Counted from the stretch's first letter, positions 34,925-43,649 are shown. The stretch: 64,000 nt of DNA from Variovorax boronicumulans (GCF_019352895.1 NZ_JAAAFX010000007.1:601132-665131), one strand, 5' to 3'. The notes: a model not told the origin generated them from the sequence alone. Numbers and translations are program-made.

Positions 34925-35545
34925 GCCCACCAGCGTGCCGCCGCTGATGGTGGTGCCGCCCGCATAGGTGTTGGTGCCCGTTAACGTGAGCGTGCCGGTG
35001 CCGGTTTTGACCAGCGAGCCGCTTTTGGCGGTATCCGAGATCACGCCACCGATGGTCGTGTTGGTGTTCAGGCCACCGAGGGTCAGCTTCTTGCGGCCCA
35101 GCAGCACATTGCCGTCGCCCTCCAGCGAGCCGATGGCCGTGCCGGTGGTCGCCAGATGGATGTCGACGATGCCGCCGGCCTGGTTGATCACTGTGGCACC
35201 GCTGCCCGAGCCGTTGTCCCAGAACTCGAGCTTGCCGCCGGCCTTGTTGGTCAGTGTGGCGTTGCCGGCCGAGCTGTTGTCGATGAACGCGGTGGCACCG
35301 CCCGCCGTGTTGAGGATCTGGGCTGTGCCCGCGGTGGTGTTTTCCCAGAACACGGTGCTGCTGCCGCGGCCGCTGTTCGTGATGCGCGCGCTGCCTGCGC
35401 TTGCATCGTCGCGCAGTTCGAACGACCCCTGGTTGTTCACCGTGGCGTTGCCGACCGAGCTGTTGCCGACGAACTGCAGAGTGCCCTGGTTGATGCCGGC
35501 CTCCGGCACGGGCCGCGCCGCCACGTTGATCACCAGGTTGTCGGC
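34925..35545 (-). repeat. Second copy of the passenger's duplicated 234-residue unit
   Basis: Encodes residues 322-528, starting ADNLVINVAARPVPEAGIN. It is about 80 percent identical by eye to the first copy, including TVNNQGS, FIDNSSAG and LEFWDN in the same order. Confidence 0.8.
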
Positions 35546-35608
35546 GCGGGTGTTGCTGTCGAAGCGCAGGAAGCCGTTGGCATCGACCAGCACGGGGCCG
35601 CTGCCCAG

Positions 35609-36247
35609 CGCGCCCGTCACGCCGACCGCGAGCACGCCGCCGTTGACCGTGGTGCCGCCGGTGTAGCTGTTGACGTGGGTCAGCGTCGTGGTGCCGGCGC
35701 CGGTCTTCACCAGCGAGCCGCCGGCGCCCGAGATCAGGCCGCCGATGGTGGTGCTGCTGAAGACGGTGTCCAGGCCGCCGAAGGTCAGCTTTCTGGCGCC
35801 CAACAGCACGCGGCCGTCGCCTTGCAGCGAGCCGATGGCCGTGCCGGTCGTCGCCAAGCGGATATCGACGGTGCCGCCGGCCTTGTTGATCACGGTGGCG
35901 CCGCTGCCCGAGGCGTTATCCCAGAACTCGAGCGTGCCGTCGGCTTCGTTGGTGAGCCTGGCGCTGCCTGCCGAGCTGTTGTCGATGAATGCGGTGGCGC
36001 CCTTGGCCTGGTTCACGATCTGCGCCGTGCCGGCCGTGGTGCTCTCCCAGAACATCGTGCTGCCGCTGACGCCGATGTTCGTGATCAGTGCGCTGCCTGC
36101 GGTCGCGTTGTCGCGCAATTCGACCGAGCCCTGGTTGTTCACCGTGGCGTTGCCGGCCGAACTGTTGTCTTTGAACTGGAGGAGGCCGCTGTTGATGCCG
36201 GCCTCGGGCACGGGCCGCGGCGCCACGTTGATCACCAGGCCGTCGGC
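35609..36247 (-). repeat. First copy of the passenger's duplicated 234-residue unit
   Basis: Encodes residues 88-300, starting ADGLVINVAPRPVPEAGIN. The copies are offset by 234 residues and the DNA is also similar, so the duplication is fairly recent or is being homogenised. Confidence 0.8.
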
Positions 36248-36548
36248 GCTGTCGCTGCCGGTGAAGACCTGGTCGGTTCCGGCCAGCACGTCCACCGGGC
36301 CGGCCGCCCGGGCATGGCCCGCGCCCATCGCCGCCAGCGCCAGCACACACGCACCCGCCAGCGCGGACAGCCTGACGCCGGAATGGCTGCCGAGGGCCGT
36401 GGCCGACGCGCTGGCGTCAGCGCCGCCGCGTCCGCCCGAAGCGACTTCGGACACGGCCTGGCAGACGTTGAGCGCGCGGTTGAGGACGGTGCGGTGGATG
36501 CGGTTCATGGGTCAGCAACTTCCGTTTTCACAAAAAGAAATAGTTGTG

Positions 36549-36562
36549 ACGTATTGATACGT
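36549..36562. promoter_or_regulatory. Perfect palindrome in the autotransporter/pyrF divergent promoter region
   Basis: ACGTAT-TG-ATACGT: two six-base arms with a two-base centre, 41 bases upstream of the autotransporter start and in an AT-rich stretch. It is a candidate operator or overlaps the promoter of the autotransporter gene. Confidence 0.45.
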
Positions 36563-36710
36563 TTGGACGCCAGAGGGCCGGCCCCGAAAGAGGGCGTCCT
36601 TTCTGCCAACTGATGGTGAAAATCCGCCACGGGAAGCGCGGACCGCCCGGCGTGACCGGCTCGAAGGCGGCGTGCGTGCGTGTCGGATGGAGGTGCCTGC
36701 CGCCGGCACC

Positions 36711-36716
36711 TAAAAT
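36711..36716 (+). promoter_or_regulatory. Candidate -10 element (TAAAAT) for pyrF, near-leaderless
   Basis: TAAAAT lies seven bases before the pyrF ATG, the same spacing as at purE. The sequence 17 bases upstream is not a recognisable -35 box. Confidence 0.4.
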
Positions 36717-36723
36717 TCCCGCC

Positions 36724-37548
36724 ATGACTTTCATCGAACAACTGCGCGCTGCGGAACTGCAGAACCGCTCTCTCCTGTGCGTGGGGCTCGATCCCGAACC
36801 GACCCGCTTCCCGGCCCGTCTCAAAGGCGACGCCAACAAGATCTACGATTTCTGCGCGCGCATCGTCGATGCGACCGCCGACCTGGCGATCGCCTTCAAG
36901 CCGCAGATCGCCTACTTCGCCGCGCACCGCGCCGAGGGGCAGCTGGAACGGCTGATGGAGCACATCCGCCGCGTCGCGCCGCAGGTGCCGATCATCCTGG
37001 ACGCCAAGCGCGGCGACATCGGCTCGACTGCCGAGCAGTACGCCATCGAGGCCTTCGAGCGCTATGGCGCCGACGCGGTCACGCTGTCGCCCTTCATGGG
37101 TTTCGATTCGGTCGCGCCCTATCTCAAGTACGAAGGCAAGGGCGCCTTCCTGCTGTGCCGCACCAGCAACCCCGGCGGTGCCGACCTGCAGGGCCAGCGC
37201 CTGGCCAGCGTCGAGGGCGAGCCGCTGCTGTACGAACACGTCGCGCGGCTGGCGCAGGGCCCTTGGAACCTCAACGGCCAGCTCGGCCTGGTGGTGGGCG
37301 CCACCTACCCGGCCGAGATCGAGCGCGTGCGCGAACTCGCGCCCACCGTGCCGCTGCTGATCCCGGGCGTGGGTGCCCAGGGCGGCGATGCGGTCGCGAC
37401 GGTGCGTGCCGGCTGGCGCGCCGACGCGCCGATCATCGTCAACTCCTCGCGCGCGATCTGCTATGCCTCGGACGGCGACGACTTCGCCGACGCGGCCCGG
37501 CGCGAGGCGATGCGCACCCGCGACGGGCTCGAGGCCGCCAAGGGCTGA
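36724..37548 (+). CDS. pyrF: Orotidine-5'-phosphate decarboxylase (type 2)
   Basis: A 274-residue enzyme that decarboxylates OMP to UMP. It shows LLCVGLDPEPTRFP, KPQIAYFAAHRAEG, the catalytic LDAKRGDIGSTAEQYA and IPGVGAQGGD. The length and motif order are those of the longer type 2 form (about 270 residues). Start is ATG at 36724. Confidence 0.96.
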   Translation: MTFIEQLRAAELQNRSLLCVGLDPEPTRFPARLKGDANKIYDFCARIVDATADLAIAFKPQIAYFAAHRAEGQLERLMEHIRRVAPQVPIILDAKRGDIGSTAEQYAIEAFERYGADAVTLSPFMGFDSVAPYLKYEGKGAFLLCRTSNPGGADLQGQRLASVEGEPLLYEHVARLAQGPWNLNGQLGLVVGATYPAEIERVRELAPTVPLLIPGVGAQGGDAVATVRAGWRADAPIIVNSSRAICYASDGDDFADAARREAMRTRDGLEAAKG

Positions 37549-37603
37549 GCACCGTTTCCGGCGCCGGCGCGCACCCGTTGCGCCGCCTGCCGTTTCTCCC
37601 GAA

Positions 37604-37629
37604 GCGTTATGTCAGAATGAATACAACGC
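37604..37629. promoter_or_regulatory. Imperfect palindrome, possible ModE (Mo-box) site
   Basis: GCGTTATGT (37604-37612) and ATACAACGC (37621-37629), separated by eight bases, are complementary at seven of nine positions. Their CGTTAT/ATAACG-like arms recall the E. coli ModE site. The palindrome is 18 bases before the molybdopterin-domain lipoprotein gene, beside a modE-like gene. Confidence 0.35.
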
Positions 37630-37647
37630 TTACAGGAGACCGATGAC

Positions 37648-38706
37648 ATGCGCTGGGCCCCTTCCCTGATTTCCGGCGTCGCTGCGGCGACGGTGCTGTT
37701 GTTGGCGGGTTGCGGCGGTGGGGGCAGCGGAGGGTTTCCGGCCGCACCCGAGCAGACGGCGCCCCCTCCCACGACGACGCCGACCCCTGACCCCGTGCCG
37801 GTTCCGGAGCCGGTCCCCGCGGCGACCTTCCAGCTCGGCGGCGCGGTCGACCGCCCGGCCATGCTCGACGTGGCCGCGCTGTCGGCGCGCCCCGCCGTCG
37901 CGCAGACGGTGAGCTACAGCAGCGGCAGCGGCGCCCAGACGCGCAGCTACATCGGCGCCGATCTGTGGTCGCTGCTCAACGACGCCGGCCTGCAGGCCGA
38001 CGCCAGCCGCAAGAACGATCTGCTGAGCCGCTACGTGCTCGCCACCGGCGCCGACGGCTACAAGGTGGTCTTCGCGCTGGGCGAACTGAACCCCGATTTC
38101 GGCCGCAAGGGCAGCACGGTCGCGTACGCCGACACCGGCACGGGCACCGCGGTGCCGTTGAGTGCGGCCGACGGTCCGTTCCGCGTCACCGCCCCGGGCG
38201 ACGTCAAGGGCGGGCGCTACGTGTCGAACCTGGTGCGCCTGGACGTGGCCGCGTCGGCGGCGACGGCGGTGGGCAGCAGCGGCGGCATCTCGAACGGCTT
38301 CACGGTGTCCGGCGCGGTCGCCGGTGCGCCGGTGCAGTTCGACTTGGCGGGCTTGCAGAAGCTGGCGCCCACGACGCAGGTCGTGGGCGCCGACACCTAC
38401 GTCGGCGTGAGCCTCTGGACGCTGCTGAACGGAACCCTCGGCCTGAGCGTGCCGCCGGGCTCGAAGAATGCGTCGCTCGCGATGTACGCGGTGGCCACCG
38501 GCAGCGACGGCTACCGCGCGACCGTGTCGCTGGGCGAGATCGATCCGGGCTTCGGCAACAAGCCGGCGCTGGTGGCCTACGAACTCAACGGTGCGCCGCT
38601 GGGCGCCAAGGGCGTCGCGCGGCTGGTGGTGCCGGGCGACGCGAAGGCCAGCCGTTCGGTCTCGAACCTGGTGGCCATCGAGGTGTTTGCCGCGCCAGCG
38701 CCCTGA
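37648..38706 (+). CDS. Lipoprotein with two tandem molybdopterin-oxidoreductase-like domains
   Basis: A 352-residue lipoprotein with lipobox Cys22 (LLLAGCGGG) and a Pro/Thr linker to about residue 58. Two similar modules follow (about 58-205 and 215-352). Each has Y-IGADLWSLLND- or YVGVSLWTLLN-like turns, DGY(K/R) with GELNPDFG or GEIDPGFG, and ends in a GDxKxxRxVSNLV strand. This is the pattern of the sulfite-oxidase-type molybdopterin-binding fold, but no obvious molybdenum-binding Cys is seen. AGGAG lies nine bases before the ATG. ModE is downstream, so a link to molybdenum is plausible but unproven. Confidence 0.72.
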   Translation: MRWAPSLISGVAAATVLLLAGCGGGGSGGFPAAPEQTAPPPTTTPTPDPVPVPEPVPAATFQLGGAVDRPAMLDVAALSARPAVAQTVSYSSGSGAQTRSYIGADLWSLLNDAGLQADASRKNDLLSRYVLATGADGYKVVFALGELNPDFGRKGSTVAYADTGTGTAVPLSAADGPFRVTAPGDVKGGRYVSNLVRLDVAASAATAVGSSGGISNGFTVSGAVAGAPVQFDLAGLQKLAPTTQVVGADTYVGVSLWTLLNGTLGLSVPPGSKNASLAMYAVATGSDGYRATVSLGEIDPGFGNKPALVAYELNGAPLGAKGVARLVVPGDAKASRSVSNLVAIEVFAAPAP

Positions 38707-38798
38707 GGCGAAGTGCGCTGCGCGGGCATCCGGGAGGCGACGGCCGCGGCGGGCGCAGTAAGCTCGGCCGAACGCCGACGAACTCCTGCCCCGCGCCC

Positions 38799-39185
38799 AT
38801 GTCCACTTTGCCTTCCGCCGCACCGCTCGCCCGGCCCGAGTTCCGCTTTCGCATGCGCATCACGGTGGGCGATGCGATCGCGATCGGTCCCGGCAAGGTG
38901 CAGCTGCTCGAGGCGATCCTGGAGACCGGCTCGCTGACCGCGGCCGCCAAGCGCATCGACATGTCCTATCGCCGCGCCTGGGTGCTGATCAACGAGCTCA
39001 ACACCGCCTTGAAGACGCCGGCGGTGGAGTCCGGCAAGGGCGGCGGCAACGGCGGCGGCAGCATGCTGACGCCCGTCGGCCTGCAGGTCATCGAGCACTA
39101 CCGGGCCATCGAGGCCCGGGCGGCGGCGGCCTGCGCGGCGGAGATCCGCTCGCTCACCGCGCTGTTCGGCCCCGACAAGGGCTGA
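38799..39185 (+). CDS. modE: ModE-type winged-helix transcriptional regulator (no Mop domain)
   Basis: A 128-residue DNA-binding protein. Its N-terminal winged helix (GPGKVQLLEAILETGSLTAAAKRIDMSYRRAW) is ModE-like, with the glycine-rich wing (GKGGGNGGGS) and MLTPVG. The molybdate-binding MopI domains found in E. coli ModE are absent, so it is the short form. It probably acts on the upstream molybdopterin-domain lipoprotein gene. Confidence 0.88.
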   Translation: MSTLPSAAPLARPEFRFRMRITVGDAIAIGPGKVQLLEAILETGSLTAAAKRIDMSYRRAWVLINELNTALKTPAVESGKGGGNGGGSMLTPVGLQVIEHYRAIEARAAAACAAEIRSLTALFGPDKG

Positions 39186-39198
39186 GGCGCCTTCGGCG

Positions 39199-40737
39199 TC
39201 AGGCGGAAAACAGCCGGGTGGATTCGACCGGCTTGCTGAACAGCCAGCCCTGCGCCATCGCCTGGGGCGCCAGCGCCAGGAAGTACGCGGCCTGCTGCTC
39301 TTCCTCGATGCCCTCGATCACGATGCTCAGGCCCAGCACCTCGGCCATGGCCACGATCTGCGGCGCGATGGTGTCCTTGTCGCTCTGGTCGTGCAGCGCC
39401 TGCATGAAGGTGCGGTTGATCTTGATCGCATCGACGCGCAGGCGCGAGAGGTAGGACAGGCTCGAGTAGTCGGTGCCGAAGTCGTCGATGTAGACCTTGT
39501 GGCCGGCCTCGCGCAGCCGCGCGATGGACTTGCCCAGTTCGCGGCTGTTGGCCGTGGTGCGCTCGGTGAGTTCGAGCCCGATGCTGGCCGACGGCAAGCC
39601 GGCTTCCTGCAGGCGCGCGCTCAGGAAGGGCAGGAAGGCGCTGTCGAGGATGTCGCTGGCCGCGACGTTGATCGTCACCTGGAAGTCGGGGCGCCGGCGC
39701 AGGTCCTCGCCCAGTTCGTCCAGCACGCGGTGGATCACGAAGCGCGTCACCTGGCCGATGAAGCCCTCGTGCTCGGCGGCGCTGATGAAGGCGTCGGGGC
39801 TGACCGGCTTGCCGGTCGCGTCGGTCCAGCGCAGCAGCGCCTCGGCACCGACCTGGCGGCGGTCGGACAGTCGCACGATCGGCTGGTAGACGATCTTCAA
39901 CTCGCCCGAGCGCATCGCGAGTCGCAGCTGCTTGCCGAGCGACTTCGAGCGCCCGATCGCGATGCTGGCGGCAAAGCCGCCGCTCAAGCCGATCAGCAGG
40001 CCGAAGACGGCGAACTCGAGCATCACCGGCGAATGCAGGATCGTCGAGGGTTGGCGCAGCGCCGCCACGATGCAGGAGGAGTGGGTGCTGGAACACCGCA
40101 CCTCGTAGCGCCGGCCGTTCAGCTCGAGCGGCTCGCCGGGCTGCAGCGTCACGCCTTCCAGCGGCAGGCGCGGGCCGGCCGAGCTCAGGGCCCGCAACGG
40201 TGGCAGGCGGCCGTTGACCACGGCGTAGTCCAGCCGCGGGTCCGCCGTCTCGAGATAGGCCTGCCCGTTGATGCCGACCGCCGCACCGCGCTGCTGCATC
40301 AGCAGGGAGCGTGCACCGGGCACGCCGGCCTGCGGCGCATGGAAGCTCATGCGCTGACCTTGCTGGTTGACCACGTCGACCGGCGGGGCCGGTTCCGGTG
40401 GGTCGATCGCGCCTACCGTGGAGCTGCAATAGATCTCGCCGTTGCGCAGCCGCGAGGCACTCTTGAGGTAGCGCGACGCCAGCACGATGCGCCGCAGCCG
40501 CGCCACCTCGGGCGGCGAGCAGGCGCTGTTCTTGGCGCTGTCGATCTCGACCAGCGCGGCCACCGCCTCGGTGGTGACCTGATCGGAGCGCGCGATGTAG
40601 GCCTCGGCCATCTCGGCCGCATCCGCATATTGCTGGCGCCGCACGGTCCATTCGCCCACGGCCAGTGCTAGCGCGATGGCTATCGCCGCGCCACATGCCA
40701 TCGACAGCACGGTCCGTGTCAGCGGCTGCCGCATCAT
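39199..40737 (-). CDS. Cyclic-di-GMP phosphodiesterase with periplasmic CSS domain and EAL domain
   Basis: A 512-residue membrane protein. Membrane segments lie at about residues 10-28 and 238-262, enclosing a periplasmic CSS domain with Cys-Ser-Pro at 73-75 and Cys-Ser-Ser at 104-106, plus Cys215 and Cys222. In E. coli, CSS cysteines respond to DsbA/DsbB redox state and control proteolysis of the enzyme. The EAL domain (272-512) keeps catalytic motifs GAEALLRW, LELTERT, DDFGTDYSS, IKINRTF and AQGWLFSKP, so activity is expected. Start is ATG at 40737. Confidence 0.92.
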   Translation of the reverse strand: MMRQPLTRTVLSMACGAAIAIALALAVGEWTVRRQQYADAAEMAEAYIARSDQVTTEAVAALVEIDSAKNSACSPPEVARLRRIVLASRYLKSASRLRNGEIYCSSTVGAIDPPEPAPPVDVVNQQGQRMSFHAPQAGVPGARSLLMQQRGAAVGINGQAYLETADPRLDYAVVNGRLPPLRALSSAGPRLPLEGVTLQPGEPLELNGRRYEVRCSSTHSSCIVAALRQPSTILHSPVMLEFAVFGLLIGLSGGFAASIAIGRSKSLGKQLRLAMRSGELKIVYQPIVRLSDRRQVGAEALLRWTDATGKPVSPDAFISAAEHEGFIGQVTRFVIHRVLDELGEDLRRRPDFQVTINVAASDILDSAFLPFLSARLQEAGLPSASIGLELTERTTANSRELGKSIARLREAGHKVYIDDFGTDYSSLSYLSRLRVDAIKINRTFMQALHDQSDKDTIAPQIVAMAEVLGLSIVIEGIEEEQQAAYFLALAPQAMAQGWLFSKPVESTRLFSA

Positions 40738-41058
40738 GAAGCGCGCCCGTGAGAAAGGGCGATGTCGGGCAGGACGCGGGTGTCGGCCGGACGGGAGGAT
40801 GCAGGGCGCATGGTGCAGCAGTGAGCTTGTAGGTATGTCTTTGCGGTGCGCGGGCTTCGATCGGCCGCGCCGGGCGCGGTGCCGCAACCGCAGTGCAGGG
40901 CTCTCCTCCTTGCATCATCATCGCCGCCGATCGACGCCACAGCGCCATCATTCCCGATCATGTCAAGAAATGTGACGGATGGCGCAGGGGGCATTGAAAT
41001 TGACGCGAGACGGCCGCGTCGATGAGGCGTAAAGAATTCCTTTTTGAACCGATGCCCG
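40738..41058. other. Intergenic region between the EAL gene and slyX
   Basis: About 320 bases without a credible gene. A TTGACA-like -35 hexamer is seen on the minus strand at 40961-40966, without a good -10. A GC-rich hairpin (CCGCGC/GCGCGG near 40864-40878) lies closer to the EAL gene. Nothing else is recognised. Confidence 0.5.
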
Positions 41059-41277
41059 TCAATAGTGTGGCGGCAATTCGTCGCCCGGGTCGCGGGCACC
41101 GCCCGAGCCAGCTTCCGGCATCTGTTGGCGCAGCTGCACCAGCTGCTGCGCCAGCGCGTCGATCTGCTGCTGCTGGCGGTAGATCGTGAGGTTCAACTGG
41201 TCCAGCAGGTCGTCGGTGAAGCTGGCCTTGATTTCGAGTTCGTCGAGTCGGTGGTCGGGGGTGCGGGGATGTGCCAT
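41059..41277 (-). CDS. slyX: SlyX family protein
   Basis: A 72-residue protein with a central heptad pattern (LDELEIKASFTDDLLDQLN then TIYRQQQQIDALAQQLVQL) that forms a coiled coil, and a Pro-rich tail ending ELPPHY, as in SlyX proteins. The function is unknown; it occurs with slyD in gammaproteobacteria. The start at 41277 begins MAHPRTPDHRL. Confidence 0.87.
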   Translation of the reverse strand: MAHPRTPDHRLDELEIKASFTDDLLDQLNLTIYRQQQQIDALAQQLVQLRQQMPEAGSGGARDPGDELPPHY

Positions 41278-41335
41278 GGGCGTATTGGACAGGATGGCGA
41301 GCACCATCCAGGCCTTCCCCTCACTTCTTTCGCGT

Positions 41336-42448
41336 CTAGGTTGCCGGGGCTGGCTCGTCTGCCTTGGCTGCCGTGGGCGTCTTGAGGTACCCGGCGACGC
41401 ACGCGCTGAGCCGGTCTGCGAAATCGAAGAGATCGTCCACACCAGAGATGGCGATGCGTTCCTCCTCCTTGCTCTCACCGAACAGGCCGACCACGAGCTT
41501 GTTTTCGTTGTTAAAGCGAAGGCGACAGATAGGCTTGCGGTTGTTGTCGTCGAAAAGTACGGCGCAGTAGCTCGCAGCGTCACGAATGAACACCCGGCCT
41601 GGTTTCACTACGGGACGAAGAATCGCGCGAATGATTTGGAAGGCCTCGAGTTCGACTGCCGATGGTACGAAGGCTTCACCTGCGACAGGACGTTCCTCCA
41701 CAACGGCGGGAAGCTCGGGCCCCAGAAGGGGCTCAGGTGTCATCGCGCCTTTCAGGCGCTCGTTGATCTTGTCCCCGACGAGCTGTTGAAACGCGCGCTT
41801 GGTGATCAAAGTGAATTGATCTTTCACCGCATTTCTGAACTGCTTCCCTGCCAGAAACTCTGCCGAAACAAGGCGGACGAACTCCTCAGGAGGGCTGTTC
41901 ATCCAATCTGTCAGTGTGTTCTGGATCGCTCGCGTGTATTTCAGGTGATTGGCGGTCGTCAGAATGTTCTCGAGATCGAATGCAGCCTTCGCGAATTTCT
42001 TCAACTCCTCAACATCCTGCTCTCGAAAATCGAGCATGTTGAACTCGAAGAACGGCTTCTCGTCCATCTTGTTCGGCTTTTCGAGGTCCGTGAAGAAGCG
42101 ATATGTGAGGCCGTTGGTGAGGACGCCAAAACGGGCTTCGGTCACATGGAAGTACCGAAACAGCTGACTGGCGTGATTGATGTGCAAATCGCCGCCGCTT
42201 TTCTTGCACTCGAAAAGCATGATCGGCTTGCCATCTTTCAGGATGGCATAGTCGACTTTTTCGCCCTTTTTGGTGCCAACATCTGCGATCAACTCCGGTG
42301 TTACCTCCAGTGGATCAAAAACGTTGTAACCAAGGAGTTGAATGAATGGCATAACCATTGCATTTTTGGTTGCCTCCTCCGTTTGAAGAAGGTCCATGGC
42401 GGCCGCAACACGTGAGGCGAGTGCTCTGACTTGATCGATGAAATCCAC
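41336..42448 (-). CDS. Orphan type I restriction endonuclease-like protein (HsdR N-terminal nuclease domain)
   Basis: A 370-residue protein with the PD-(D/E)xK nuclease signature of the HsdR N-terminal domain: VMPFIQLLGYNVFDP, then D66 (KVDYAIL) and E79-x-K81 (LFECKKSG). There is no helicase domain, and no HsdM or HsdS is nearby. The C-terminal 120 residues are of unknown fold (IIRAILRPVVKPGRVFIRD). GTG at 42448 with AAGGAGA seven bases upstream marks the start. The coding DNA is near 50 percent GC, well below its neighbours, which suggests recent transfer. Such stand-alone proteins are widespread; an anti-phage role is possible but not shown. Confidence 0.8.
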   Translation of the reverse strand: MDFIDQVRALASRVAAAMDLLQTEEATKNAMVMPFIQLLGYNVFDPLEVTPELIADVGTKKGEKVDYAILKDGKPIMLFECKKSGGDLHINHASQLFRYFHVTEARFGVLTNGLTYRFFTDLEKPNKMDEKPFFEFNMLDFREQDVEELKKFAKAAFDLENILTTANHLKYTRAIQNTLTDWMNSPPEEFVRLVSAEFLAGKQFRNAVKDQFTLITKRAFQQLVGDKINERLKGAMTPEPLLGPELPAVVEERPVAGEAFVPSAVELEAFQIIRAILRPVVKPGRVFIRDAASYCAVLFDDNNRKPICRLRFNNENKLVVGLFGESKEEERIAISGVDDLFDFADRLSACVAGYLKTPTAAKADEPAPAT

Positions 42449-42666
42449 TTGTTCTCCTTCGAATGGAAATTATTCCGGCGTGCAATTGCGTCCATTCTGA
42501 ATAGGAGTGCGAGATTTCGCAAGATTTGCTTACAAGTGTGGTGAAGGCAAACCAATTCGGCCGCTTGAACAACGTTGGGTTTTTCAGTGCGCATCTTCGC
42601 CATCGATGCGGGTAACCGCGCACCGAGACATATGGCATTTCGCCGCCATGCGTTTCGGGTGGGTCC

Positions 42667-43158
42667 TTACACCGGACTCGAACGCAGTCCGTAGGCCTTG
42701 CCGCCCAAGAACAGGTATTCCACGCGCATCACGGCCTCGCCGGCCTCGTCCTTGGTGGTGAAGCCGACGGCCGACACCGTCTCGCCGGCCTTGATCTCCG
42801 CCACCTGCCAGGCCGCCATGCGGGTCAGGGGCGCGAGCTCCAGTTCCCATCGGCGGTCCTTGCGTCGGGGCAGGGTGGCCCGGGCCAGCAGCCCGGGCCC
42901 GTCGACGCCGGCGCTCTGGGCCGGCAGCGGGCGCTGCTTCAGGTCGGGCGGCAGGGCCAAGTCGGGGCGCACTTCGATCAGCAGTTCGGCATGCGGGTTC
43001 TGCCACTTGCTCTGGACCACCTTGCCTGCGAGGTAGATCGGTTTCTCCTGGTCGAAGCTGCTCCAGCCGTGGTGCGCCCAGGCGGAGCCTGTGGTCAGTG
43101 GGACGGCAAAGGGCGTGGCGGCGGCCACGAGGGCGAATCGGCGGCGGGACATCGGCAT
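42667..43158 (-). CDS. Exported DUF6152 family protein
   Basis: A 163-residue protein with a possible Tat signal (SRRRFALVAAA) and processing before HHGWSSF. The mature part contains AHHGWSSFDQEKPIYLAGKV and NPHAELLIEV, the hallmarks of DUF6152, a family of small periplasmic proteins of unknown role. AGGAG lies seven bases before the start at 43158. It follows a small membrane-protein gene by 33 bases on the same strand, so both belong together. Confidence 0.75.
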   Translation of the reverse strand: MPMSRRRFALVAAATPFAVPLTTGSAWAHHGWSSFDQEKPIYLAGKVVQSKWQNPHAELLIEVRPDLALPPDLKQRPLPAQSAGVDGPGLLARATLPRRKDRRWELELAPLTRMAAWQVAEIKAGETVSAVGFTTKDEAGEAVMRVEYLFLGGKAYGLRSSPV

Positions 43159-43191
43159 GGCGGCACTCCTGGAAAGGGATGAAGCATCGAA

Positions 43192-43608
43192 TCAGTAGGC
43201 GATCCAGCGTCCGCAGACGACGACGCCGAGCCAGACCGCAGTGGACACCAGCATCTGAACCCGCGCCGTCAGGTCGAGTTTCTGCAGCGATCCGCGGCCG
43301 TGGAACCAGGCCGCGTTGCAGCCCGCCAGCGTGAGCAGGCCCATCTTCCAGACGAAGCTCCGGTTGGCGAGCAGCTCGGACGCCTGGGTGGCGAACATGA
43401 GCAGGCCGCTGGCGGCGGCCAGCCCGAAGCCCGCCAGCGCGATGCCGAGCGAAAGGCGCGCCAGCGCCCGCACCGGCAGGGCCGCGGCACCGCCCCAGAC
43501 GCGGATTTCCAGCGCCACCAGGTTGCCCAGCAGCAGGGCGATGCCGACGATGTGCACGACTTCCAGGGCCGGATAGGCCCAGACGCTGGATCGGAGTTCG
43601 CTCAACAT
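43192..43608 (-). CDS. Small four-helix membrane protein (DUF6644-like)
   Basis: A 138-residue protein with four predicted membrane segments (ALEVVHIVGIALLLGNLVAL, LSLGIALAGFGLAAASGLLM, FVWKMGLLTLAGCNAAWF, ARVQMLVSTAVWLGVVV). The first contains a conserved-looking His (VVHIVG) and a second His is near FHGRG. This matches my memory of DUF6644, often paired with DUF6152; some relatives are cytochrome-b-like. The ATG at 43608 has a weak ribosome site. Confidence 0.6.
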   Translation of the reverse strand: MLSELRSSVWAYPALEVVHIVGIALLLGNLVALEIRVWGGAAALPVRALARLSLGIALAGFGLAAASGLLMFATQASELLANRSFVWKMGLLTLAGCNAAWFHGRGSLQKLDLTARVQMLVSTAVWLGVVVCGRWIAY

Positions 43609-43649
43609 CGCGTGATTCTGCGGCGTCGGCGCCCGCACCGCGCCGCCGC

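Larger units (their letters stand above)
34532..36508 (-). pseudogene. Autotransporter passenger with ESPR signal, prematurely stopped by a frameshift
   Basis: A 658-residue passenger. The N-terminus MNRIHRTVLNRALNVCQAVSE is an extended signal peptide region (ESPR) typical of type Va/Vc secretion, followed by a hydrophobic stretch (48-62) and likely cleavage near residue 69. Three passenger-associated repeats are visible (GSLVKTGAGTTTL, GSLVKTGTGTLTL, GNLRKTGAGVVRY with following TGGTT/GGTL). Residues 88-300 and 322-528 are a tandem duplication. The frame ends KYQVQAAAT then TGA at 34534-34532, where related proteins continue into the translocator. Confidence 0.85.
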
